A stretch of DNA of 64,000 bases from Deinococcales bacterium (GTDB taxonomy: Bacteria; Deinococcota; Deinococci; Deinococcales; JAAFIG01). Under the pieces are notes generated by a model. That model was not told where the DNA came from, did no database searches, and saw nothing but the letters and a program-made list of their open reading frames with translations. The stretch is from positions 62,001 through 126,000 of the forward strand of contig JAAFIG010000004.1 of assembly GCA_013298595.1 (NCBI GenBank), given 5' to 3'. How positions within the stretch are numbered: the stretch's first letter is position 1; each line of letters opens with the position of its first letter. Positions 54,777 through 62,650 of the stretch are shown here, piece by piece. Both the position numbers and the translations under genes were made by a program.

Positions 54777-55994
54777 TCAAACGTTTTTAAGATAAGCAGC
54801 TGGGTTGTTTGGATCGAATTTCAGATTATCCAAGGTCAGGCTGAACGGTTTCATATCATCGGTTGGTATGGCAATACCCATTTCCTTTGCCACAGATTCG
54901 TACAGATCCTGCATGATTAATTTATTGGCAACAGCTTTGTAATCTGGAGCCGTTTTTAAATAACCAAATCGTTGGTACTGCGCCATAAACCAAATAGCGT
55001 GCGATAAACGTGGGTACGGGGTTTTACCGCCACGGAAGAACTGCATTCTGTCCTCGAGAAATTGCTTAGTACCAATACCAGCACCCATATCATAACGACC
55101 CTCGAGTCTGCCACTAATCACATCTGGGCTGGCATTGACATATTGGGCTTGTCCGATGGTAGCTGCTGCTTTACGGATATTACCGATATTATCTAACCAC
55201 TCACCAGCCTCGAGAATGGCTTTCATCAGTTTTTTCACAGTTTCGTCTTGTTCAGCAAAATCTTTATTCAAAACCAAAGCTTTTTCTGGGTGGTGTTTCC
55301 AAATTTCTTGGCTCGTAATGGTTGTAAAACCAACATCTTGGGCAACGCCAACACCATTCCACGGCTCACCAACGCAGTAACCCAGCATATTACCAACTTT
55401 CATATTGGCAACCATTTGTGGCGGTGGAATAGTAATAATGCGTTGTTTACTCGAGACACTAGCATCCACACCTGCGGTAGCCAAGTAATTACGCAGCCAT
55501 ATATCGTGTGTACCACCTGGGAAAGTCATAGCAAAAGTCGTGTCTTTACCATCAGCTGCGAGTTTCTCGAGAGCTGGTTTAAGTTTTTTAATGTCGCGTC
55601 CAACGCTGCTTAATGCTTTACCCAAAGTGATTGCTTGACCATTATTATTAAGAATCATAGCAATTTTCATTTCCTTACCTGCTTGCCCACCAATGCCGTT
55701 ATAGACACTAAAAGGCATACCAAATAAGCAATGAGCACCTTGAATATCCCCATTTAAGATACCGTCTCGAAGGGCTGCCCACGAAGCTTGTTTCACAATT
55801 TCGACATCTAAGCCGTACTTTTTGAAATACCCCAATTCTTTTGCCATCACTAAACTGGCACAATCGGTTAACGCAATAAAGCCAAGACGAATGGTTTTTT
55901 GAGCACTGGCTCGAGAAAAAATCTGTGGTACTGCCAAAGCTGCACTGGCAGTAGCAGCGGTTTTGATGAATTGCCGACGATTGATATTGGACAT
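54777..55994 (-). CDS. nrtA: Nitrate-binding protein of the ABC transporter
   Basis: 405 residues. The N-terminus SNINRRQFIKTAATASAALAV has twin arginines and a hydrophobic stretch, a Tat-type signal. The mature part has the NrtA/SsuA fold: LGFIALTDCASLVMAKELGYFKKYGLDVEIVKQASW, then GDIQGAHCLFGMPF, LGYCVGEPWNGVGVAQDVGF, and a late LSHAIWFMAQYQRFGYL. It captures nitrate or nitrite outside the membrane and delivers it to NrtB. Both NrtA and the NarK-like domain upstream bring the same substrate. Confidence 0.92.
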   Translation of the reverse strand: MSNINRRQFIKTAATASAALAVPQIFSRASAQKTIRLGFIALTDCASLVMAKELGYFKKYGLDVEIVKQASWAALRDGILNGDIQGAHCLFGMPFSVYNGIGGQAGKEMKIAMILNNNGQAITLGKALSSVGRDIKKLKPALEKLAADGKDTTFAMTFPGGTHDIWLRNYLATAGVDASVSSKQRIITIPPPQMVANMKVGNMLGYCVGEPWNGVGVAQDVGFTTITSQEIWKHHPEKALVLNKDFAEQDETVKKLMKAILEAGEWLDNIGNIRKAAATIGQAQYVNASPDVISGRLEGRYDMGAGIGTKQFLEDRMQFFRGGKTPYPRLSHAIWFMAQYQRFGYLKTAPDYKAVANKLIMQDLYESVAKEMGIAIPTDDMKPFSLTLDNLKFDPNNPAAYLKNV

Positions 55995-56040
55995 ACATAA
56001 CTCCCTTAGCTAGATGGCTTCATACGAAAGATAGATAAAT

Positions 56041-59000
56041 TTAATCAGCTGCAATAGCATTACTCGAGGTTCGGGCTGGAATTTGAATAATATGTTCGCC
56101 GCTGGTACGAATTAACTCGAGTTCGGTTTTTAAGCGCTCAATTTCAAGGCGAAGCACAGCAATGTAGAAGATGGCAAAACTAATCAGGGTCAGTATCGTT
56201 AGGACAATAAAAATAATTTGTGGATAAGCTTTGCCAAGCGCAGCAAATAACAGTGGTAAAGCAAAACCACCAAGCCCACCAAGTAAGCCCACTAAGCCGC
56301 CAACCACACCAATATCTTTGGCATACCAGTGTGTCACCAGTTTGTAATTACTGGCTTTACCAACGCCCATACCAATACCAACAACAACGGTGATGCAGGT
56401 AAAAATTGGCAAACTGATAATACTTGCAGGTAATGCTAACAAAGCCAGTGCACTCATCATGACAATAAACGAAACAAGTGTGACAGGACGTGCTCCAAAT
56501 TTATCTGAGAGAAAGCCACCCAGTGGACGCAATAAACTAGCTGGAAAAATAAACAAAGCTGTCAGTAAACCTGCAACACTCAGTGGTAAATCGTAAACAT
56601 CCTCGTAATACTTAGGTAACCATAGTGAAAGCGCCACATAAGCACCAAAGAAAATCACGTAATACAAACCAAAACGCCAAACCTGAATTTTTGTTAACGG
56701 ACGCAACCACTCGAGCATGGTTTTACGGGTGGTTGTAGCTTTATCTTTTGGCGCGTAGAACTGCACAAACAAAGCGACCAGCACTAAGGCAATACCAAAC
56801 ATAAATGGCACAAACCGCCATCCATAAAAATACAGACCACTCGAGGCAGGTATCAGACCTATCATGCCTGGAGCCAGAAGTTTTGTGATACTAGCACCCA
56901 CATTGCCAGCGCCAAATGTTCCGAGTGCCAAACCACTTTTTTCTTTTGCTACCCACGCACCAATCCAAGCGTTACCAATAGCAAAACTCACACCAGCAAA
57001 GCCAATAAAAAAGGCTAAGGTCAGAATACTCGAGTAAGTGGTTAGCGTTGGTAAAATAAAGGCTGTACCAGCGGTAAACAGCATCAACGTCACAAACATG
57101 TTGCGTCCGCCAAAACGTTCTGCCATGATACCCGCAGGTAAACGCAAAAGCGACCCTGTGAGAATCGGTACAGCTGTTAAAAGTGCAAATTGCGAATCGG
57201 TTAAACCCATTTCTTTACGCAATGCCAAACCAACAATTGAAAACATCACCCAAACAGCAAACATCAAGGTAAAACCCATTGTGGCAGCAGTAATTACTCG
57301 AGCTTCGGGGGCTTGTGAAAATACAAAAGGACTGGCTTTGGCTCTGGTACGACGGGCTTCTCGAGTGGCAGCTCCTGAAAGTAAAGCGCTATAACCAAGT
57401 GGCAAGTTATTTGGAGCAAAAAATGGTTGATTGACAGGTGTTTCTAAGACATCCGAAATTCGCTCGAGTTGAGCGGGTGTGACCTTAAAATCGGGCATGC
57501 GGCTAGTTGGGTCTAAGGTGGCTTTGGTTAAACGATTGGCATTGGCTAAACCAGCATAATGAAAAGTGCTAAACACTGTGTCTTCACGGATTGAATCTTG
57601 AATCAGCACTGCAAAATCTGCACTACCCGATTCGGTGGTGACGCGCACTTTTTCGCCTTTTAAAACACCATATTGTTTTGCTAGGTTTGGGTGCATCTCG
57701 AGGACTGCATGTGGTGCTTTAGCATTGAGTTTTTCGTTGCGCCGTGTTTGCACACCACTTTGGTACTGATGGGCATTCCGACCCGTAGTGAAGTACACAG
57801 GTCGCTCGAAACTGGCAATCTCGGCGGGTAATCTATAAGCAATTGGCTCGAGATGTGCTTTGCCATCGGCATGAGCAAAACGTACAGCAAAAGGCTCAGG
57901 TATACCTGCATGCCCAAGATCTGGGCATGGGTAAAAAACACCATTTGGTTCAAGTTTTTCGTAGGTGATGCCCGAGTAATCAGCACTCGAGCCTTTAGTA
58001 GCTGCTGCTAATTCTGTGAAAATTTCACGTGGACTACTAAAAGCAAATTTATCACCAACACCAAGCAACTCGGCAATCTGACACAGAATCTGCCAATCGG
58101 CTCGAGCTTCGCCAGGTAAATTCGTGGCTTGGCGACGACGCAAAACTCGTCCCTCGAGATTGGTCATGGTGCCATCTTCTTCAAGCCACATGCTGCCAGG
58201 CAAAACCACATCTGCCAGTTGTGCTGTTTCGGAAAGGAAAAAATCGATGACCACCAAATGCTCGAGGCTACCAAGATGACGGGTTACAGCTAAGCTATTG
58301 GCTGCGCTGACCACAGGGTTAGAACCAAGTACCAGCAAACCCTGAATTTTACGACCACATGCCTCGAGTAATTCCTGAGCGCTCAGCCCTTTACGTGGTA
58401 ATTCTGATTCAGCAATTCCCCAAAAATCGGACATAAAAGTGCGAGCTGCTGGGTCTTCAATCAAACGATAACCTGGTAGTTGATCGGCTTTTTGTCCGTG
58501 TTCACGCCCACCCTGACCATTTCCTTGACCAGTTAAAGGCGCATAAAAACCACCCATTGCCAAGGCTAAATTGAGCAAAGCTTTAATTGTTTCAACACCT
58601 CGAGAAGATTGTTCAGGACCGCGCCCAGATAAAATAAGTAAAGTGCCTTTTTGAGCGCTAGTGCCCATGACTTTGGCTGTTTCACGAATGACCATTGCAT
58701 CCACACCACAACGCGCAGCTGCCCATGCTGGCGTGCAATAACGCACACTCTGCGCCACAGCTGCCCAACCAGAAACTCGAGCTTCGAGAAAGGCAATATC
58801 TAAAAGGTTTTCGGAAATCAGTGCATTGAGTAAACCAAGTGCCAAAGCCAAATCGCCATTTGGTTGCACAGGAATATGCAAAGTTCCAAGTTTGGTACTT
58901 GGTGTGGCACGCGGGTCAACCACAATAATTGGTGCACCATTCTTGCGTGCTCTTGCGACAAATTGCGAAACAGGTGGCAAAGTTTCTGCTAAATTACTGC

Positions 59001-59532
59001 CCCATAAAACAATACAACTTGCCTCGGCGACTTTCTCGAGTGGAAATGGCAAACCCCGATCCATACCGTAAACGGCTCGCATGGCAGCTCCAGCGCTGCT
59101 CATACAGTAACGCCCGTTGTAATCGATATTGGCTGTTTTTAAAGCAACTCGAGCAAATTTACCCAGTAAATATGTTTTCTCATTGGTTAAACTGCCACCA
59201 CCAAACACAGCGAAGGCATTGCGACCATATTCGGATTGAACACGTTTGATGTTACTTGAAACTCGAGCCAATGCCTCTTGCCAAGTGGCAGGTACAAGCT
59301 CACCATTCTGACGCACCAAAGGGGTCAAGAGCCGTTCTGCGTGGCTTGGCTCCTCGAGGGCAGCTAAACCTTTTTTGCAGACACTGCCATGCGCCACAGG
59401 GCAAGCAGGCGTGCTGCGCAATGCCAGTAATTCATTGCCTTTGTGTTCGATTTCAAAAGTACACTGCACTGCGCAATATGGGCAGGTGGTTTTTGTCACC
59501 TGAGCTGTTGGCTCGAGAAATGACATGGTCAT
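56041..59532 (-). CDS. Assimilatory nitrate reductase fused to NarK-type nitrate/nitrite transporter
   Basis: One uninterrupted reading frame of 1163 residues with two complete proteins. Residues 1 to about 720 are a molybdopterin nitrate reductase of the NasA/NarB kind: the [4Fe-4S] cysteines 17, 20, 24 and 52 (TCPYCAVQC, SVCKKG), GRYCMSSAGAAMR, TGQGNGQGGREHGQKADQLPGYR, DFFLSETAQLADVVLPGSMWLEEDGTMTNLEGRV and YFTTGRNAHQYQSG. Residues about 745 to 1140 form a 12-helix MFS domain with FGAGNVGASITKLLAP and GFLSDKFGARPV, as in NarK/NasA transporters. No FAD or [2Fe-2S] domain is present, so reduction probably uses ferredoxin. The reductase is cytoplasmic and would be tethered to its own uptake channel. 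It lies 30 bp after nirA. Confidence 0.9.
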   Translation of the reverse strand: MTMSFLEPTAQVTKTTCPYCAVQCTFEIEHKGNELLALRSTPACPVAHGSVCKKGLAALEEPSHAERLLTPLVRQNGELVPATWQEALARVSSNIKRVQSEYGRNAFAVFGGGSLTNEKTYLLGKFARVALKTANIDYNGRYCMSSAGAAMRAVYGMDRGLPFPLEKVAEASCIVLWGSNLAETLPPVSQFVARARKNGAPIIVVDPRATPSTKLGTLHIPVQPNGDLALALGLLNALISENLLDIAFLEARVSGWAAVAQSVRYCTPAWAAARCGVDAMVIRETAKVMGTSAQKGTLLILSGRGPEQSSRGVETIKALLNLALAMGGFYAPLTGQGNGQGGREHGQKADQLPGYRLIEDPAARTFMSDFWGIAESELPRKGLSAQELLEACGRKIQGLLVLGSNPVVSAANSLAVTRHLGSLEHLVVIDFFLSETAQLADVVLPGSMWLEEDGTMTNLEGRVLRRRQATNLPGEARADWQILCQIAELLGVGDKFAFSSPREIFTELAAATKGSSADYSGITYEKLEPNGVFYPCPDLGHAGIPEPFAVRFAHADGKAHLEPIAYRLPAEIASFERPVYFTTGRNAHQYQSGVQTRRNEKLNAKAPHAVLEMHPNLAKQYGVLKGEKVRVTTESGSADFAVLIQDSIREDTVFSTFHYAGLANANRLTKATLDPTSRMPDFKVTPAQLERISDVLETPVNQPFFAPNNLPLGYSALLSGAATREARRTRAKASPFVFSQAPEARVITAATMGFTLMFAVWVMFSIVGLALRKEMGLTDSQFALLTAVPILTGSLLRLPAGIMAERFGGRNMFVTLMLFTAGTAFILPTLTTYSSILTLAFFIGFAGVSFAIGNAWIGAWVAKEKSGLALGTFGAGNVGASITKLLAPGMIGLIPASSGLYFYGWRFVPFMFGIALVLVALFVQFYAPKDKATTTRKTMLEWLRPLTKIQVWRFGLYYVIFFGAYVALSLWLPKYYEDVYDLPLSVAGLLTALFIFPASLLRPLGGFLSDKFGARPVTLVSFIVMMSALALLALPASIISLPIFTCITVVVGIGMGVGKASNYKLVTHWYAKDIGVVGGLVGLLGGLGGFALPLLFAALGKAYPQIIFIVLTILTLISFAIFYIAVLRLEIERLKTELELIRTSGEHIIQIPARTSSNAIAAD

Positions 59533-59562
59533 ACGGCACTCCCAAAATCAGGAATAAAGCAC

Positions 59563-61092
59563 TTAATCATCAGCTGCCTCAAGTTCTCGAACCAGTAAAT
59601 GCGGCAAGTGCTCACGGGTTAATTGCACTAATTTTTCAGGCAATTCAGTAATTGGTACACGATCAAGAATTTTATGAGCGAGTTGAGCGTTTCGCCCAAT
59701 CATGCCACCAACGTACACATCCACGGCTTCAACCATGACGCCATCTTTTTTAACTTTTGTGCCTTGCAAACCAAAATCACCGATATGATGACTAGCACAA
59801 GCATGTTGGCAACCGCTCCAATGAATCCGAATTGGCTCGATTAAAGGCAAAGCATTCAGCAATTCTGTCTCGAGAATCTGGCTGACCTCGAGGGCACGGG
59901 TTTTGGTTTCAATCACTGCCATTGGACAGAATTCCACACCTGTGCAACTGACCACACCTTCAACAATTTTATTGGGGGTGGCTGTATGCCGCATAAAAAA
60001 CGGATGAGCTAAAACAGTTTCCAAATCAGCTGTTTTAATATTTGGTAAGATTAAATTTTGTTCGATTGTAAAACGTGCTTCGCCTGTGCCATACATATCT
60101 GCTAAGTTCGCTAACTCGAGCAATGCCGTACCTGTAGTGCGTCCAACAGGTACATGAACACCAATGTAATGCAGTCCCAGTTGCTTTTGTGGATTGACAC
60201 CAAGGTGCAAACGCGGTGTGCCCTGAATCCGTAAATCCTCACCTGCCGTCTCGAGACGATAACCAAGGTGTGTCTCGAGTGCGGCACGGAATTTTTCGAT
60301 ACCCCATAACTCGAGTAACCATTTCAGACGGGCTTTATGGCGTTCTTCGCGCAGTCCATGTTGATGGTACAACTCGACGATACCTGCTGTGATTTTTAGC
60401 GCTTGTTCAGGCAAAATCCAAACATCGAGTTCTCGAGCTAACATCGGATGTTTACCACCCACCGCTCCACCAATCATGACGTTAAAACCAAGCATGCCAT
60501 TTTTCCGAGCGGGGTACATACCAATGTCGTTGGTACTGGCACCAAGATCATGGATATGCCCAGTGATATGAATATTCATTTTGCGTGGCAAATTAGCGGT
60601 TGCTGGGTTGCCTTGATCAAAATTGGTAATCCAATCAGAAATTTCACGACAAATTGGTAAGGCATCAATCAGTTCGCCTGAATCGAGTTGAGCCACACTC
60701 GAGGTCACAACATTACGGATACTATCCATGCCGTTTTGCAGACTGGTTAAATGCACAGCCCGCAAGCGTTCATAAACTTCTGGAATATGGCTAGTATCAA
60801 GCCAACGCAATTGCACTTGCTGGCGCGTTGTAATGTCGACTAAATCGTGTCCAAAATCTTTGGCAATACCCGCAATCACTCGTAACTGGGCACTCGAGGC
60901 GACCCCACCAGCCACACGAATACGCTGCATCAGGGTTGGTGGTTCGGTTTCTCTGTACCAAAAACCCAGCCATTTAATACGTTGCTGATCATCTTTGGAA
61001 AGCTCTGCCACAGGGGTACTGGCTAAGCGTGGGAACTCGTTGAGTAGCTCGAGTCCGAGTTTTTCTTGTTTTAAGCGTTCAATTGGATTCAT
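59563..61092 (-). CDS. nirA: Ferredoxin-nitrite reductase (siroheme)
   Basis: Reduces nitrite to ammonium with six electrons. 509 residues from the ATG at 61092 (AAGGGG about 10 nt upstream); a GTG at 61104 is possible. TTRQQVQLRWL and the two half-domains of the sulfite/nitrite reductase fold are present. The siroheme/[4Fe-4S] ligands lie in VVSCTGVEFCPMAVIETK and IRIHWSGCQHACASHHIGDFG (C-x5-C then C-x3-C). It is the first gene of the nitrate operon, divergent from hemD. Confidence 0.92.
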   Translation of the reverse strand: MNPIERLKQEKLGLELLNEFPRLASTPVAELSKDDQQRIKWLGFWYRETEPPTLMQRIRVAGGVASSAQLRVIAGIAKDFGHDLVDITTRQQVQLRWLDTSHIPEVYERLRAVHLTSLQNGMDSIRNVVTSSVAQLDSGELIDALPICREISDWITNFDQGNPATANLPRKMNIHITGHIHDLGASTNDIGMYPARKNGMLGFNVMIGGAVGGKHPMLARELDVWILPEQALKITAGIVELYHQHGLREERHKARLKWLLELWGIEKFRAALETHLGYRLETAGEDLRIQGTPRLHLGVNPQKQLGLHYIGVHVPVGRTTGTALLELANLADMYGTGEARFTIEQNLILPNIKTADLETVLAHPFFMRHTATPNKIVEGVVSCTGVEFCPMAVIETKTRALEVSQILETELLNALPLIEPIRIHWSGCQHACASHHIGDFGLQGTKVKKDGVMVEAVDVYVGGMIGRNAQLAHKILDRVPITELPEKLVQLTREHLPHLLVRELEAADD

Positions 61093-61118
61093 TGCGGTTA
61101 ACACCCCTTACTCGAGGC

Positions 61119-61148
61119 ATGTTAGCCATAATTTATGCAAAATGTCAA
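61119..61148 (-). promoter_or_regulatory. Promoter of the nitrate assimilation operon
   Basis: On the minus strand TTGACA (plus-strand 61143-61148), 18 bp, TAACAT (61119-61124). It lies in the AT-rich divergent region between nirA and hemD (61105-61376), where regulator sites would be expected. I see no site I can name with confidence there. Confidence 0.6.
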
Positions 61149-61364
61149 TTTAAAAGAAACAGTTTGAACATTTTTAATTGTACGTTTTGCAATAAAATAA
61201 GCATAATTTGTAAACTGTATTCAAATATCTGTACATTTTACCGAAGTAAAACCAGCCAAACGTGCGTTTGATTTTGCCAAGCGTGACAAAAAAACAAAAC
61301 ATTGGACTCAGGACAAATTCGCTCACTCGCCCCTCAAACCACCACCAATCATGATCTATTCGCC

Positions 61365-61370
61365 TAGAAT
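61365..61370 (+). promoter_or_regulatory. -10 element (TAGAAT) of hemD
   Basis: TAGAAT, then TAACCC, then ATG at 61377. Same hexamer and spacing as before the thioesterase gene. No ribosome-binding site, so a leaderless mRNA is likely. Confidence 0.5.
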
Positions 61371-61376
61371 TAACCC

Positions 61377-62177
61377 ATGAAAACCAAACCCGATTTCGCT
61401 GGCGTGAATGTACTCTCCCTCGAGTCTCGGCGGGCAGAAGAAATGCAGTCTTTGATTCGCGGTTATAACGGCATTGGCACAGTTGCACCAAGCCTACGAG
61501 AAGTACCGCTTGAAACCAACACACGATTACTCGAGTTTGCTGCCGAGTTACGCATTGGTCAGGTACAACATTTGGTTTGTATGACAGGGGTTGGCACCAA
61601 GTTTTTACTGCAACAACTAAAAAATATTCCTGAAACCATCGCCGCACTGCAAAACACAACCATTGTCATTCGCAGTAACAAAGCCACAAGTGTTCTACGG
61701 GAACATGGTTTAAGCGCTACCTTGGTTAATGATCCGCACACATGGCACGAAATACAAAGTCATTATCAAAACACAGACCTACAAAATCAAACCATTTGGA
61801 TTGCCGAATTTGGCGAAGACACCCCATCCGAGCTGATCTCAAATCTGCAAGCCAAAGGCGCAAAAGTACAAACCTTAGCCCTGTACCGCTGGGCATTACC
61901 CGAAAACACCAAACCACTCGAGGATGCCATTCGTGGTGTTTGCAACAATGAATTTCAGTGGTTATTGCTAACCAGTGGTGTACAACTCTGGCATGCCATC
62001 ACTTTTGCCAAAACACTTGGTCTCGAGACTGATTTTCGCGCAGCCTTGCAAAAAATTCGTATTGCCAGCATTGGACCAAGTTGCAACGAAGCGATTCTCG
62101 AATTGGGGTTTACACCAAGTATTGTGGCAGAACCACATAAGATGGGAACACTGGTCAGAGCCGCCGCTTTGGCATAA
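61377..62177 (+). CDS. hemD: Uroporphyrinogen-III synthase
   Basis: Closes and isomerises hydroxymethylbilane to uroporphyrinogen III, the branch point to siroheme and heme. 266 residues, two-lobed HemD fold: LSLESRRAEEMQSLIRGYNG at the start, VCMTGVGTKFLLQQL, then VVIRSNKAT-like IVIRSNKATSVLREHG, LALYRW, and FQWLLLTSGVQLWHAITFA with IRIASIGPSCNEAILELGF. HemD proteins are poorly conserved, but this pattern is typical. It is divergent from nirA, whose product needs siroheme. Confidence 0.85.
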   Translation: MKTKPDFAGVNVLSLESRRAEEMQSLIRGYNGIGTVAPSLREVPLETNTRLLEFAAELRIGQVQHLVCMTGVGTKFLLQQLKNIPETIAALQNTTIVIRSNKATSVLREHGLSATLVNDPHTWHEIQSHYQNTDLQNQTIWIAEFGEDTPSELISNLQAKGAKVQTLALYRWALPENTKPLEDAIRGVCNNEFQWLLLTSGVQLWHAITFAKTLGLETDFRAALQKIRIASIGPSCNEAILELGFTPSIVAEPHKMGTLVRAAALA

Positions 62178-62233
62178 CACTTGACATCGGGTTCACCCGA
62201 CGTTGCATCCTCAAAGAGCCACAGGAGGCAACC

Positions 62234-62305
62234 ATGAATGGAATACGTAAAACCAAACCCGAACTTGAAGCAATCAGTGCAGATTTTCCGATTCAACTAT
62301 ATTGA
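62234..62305 (+). CDS. 23-codon ORF with strong ribosome-binding site
   Basis: ATG at 62234 is preceded by AGGAGG with ideal spacing, and the frame (MNGIRKTKPELEAISADFPI and three more) ends at 62305. A TTGACA at 62181 could begin a promoter, and CGGGTTCACCCG just after it is palindromic. It may be a small protein, a leader peptide or the start of a gene that has been cut off. Confidence 0.35.
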   Translation: MNGIRKTKPELEAISADFPIQLY

Positions 62306-62410
62306 GACGTTTTGTTTTAGGGTTTTCACACCCCGATTAGTGTGTTCATGACAGTGTTGAGCAATTCCAATGTGTACTTTTCATTTTTATAATACGGTTG
62401 ACCCAAGCGG

Positions 62411-62467
62411 CTCGGGTTTAACGTGTTGCTCGAGTCATTGTTCAAGAGGAAACTCGGGTTCAACGTG
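62411..62467 (+). repeat. Imperfect 15-bp direct repeat
   Basis: CTCGGGTTTAACGTG (62411-62425) and CTCGGGTTCAACGTG (62453-62467) differ at one base and are 42 bp apart. CGGGTT/AACCCG-type motifs also occur at 62190 and 62490. They lie in the non-coding stretch between hemD and the glycosidase gene and might be regulator sites or remnants of a repeat. Confidence 0.5.
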
Positions 62468-62544
62468 AGGCAGACCAAGCTCACCCGATATTAGATCACC
62501 AAGTGTTAACATCCATTCTATATGATGTCAAAATCGGTGTTCAG

Positions 62545-62592
62545 TGGCAGCCGTTGCCCCGCAGCCTGGGGTCAAGTCCAGCATGCATGACC
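62545..62592. repeat. REP-like element (DPRLRGN type)
   Basis: The region contains GCCCC, a 7-nt spacer and GGGGT next to CAAGTCCAGCATGCATGACC. The minus strand would encode HAGLDPRLRGN, the hallmark of a palindromic repeat family widely spread in bacterial genomes. It lies just upstream of the glycosidase gene, in a stretch otherwise without genes. Confidence 0.55.
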
Positions 62593-62650
62593 GCTTTGTC
62601 GCGTGTTCGGAAGCGGTATCCAACCACACGGCAGGTCAAAGGAGATTGAC

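Noticed and set aside
61174-61659. Minus-strand ORF across the nirA-hemD intergenic region
   Set aside because: It covers the divergent promoter region and the start of hemD in antisense, has no ribosome-binding site, and its peptide resembles no protein.
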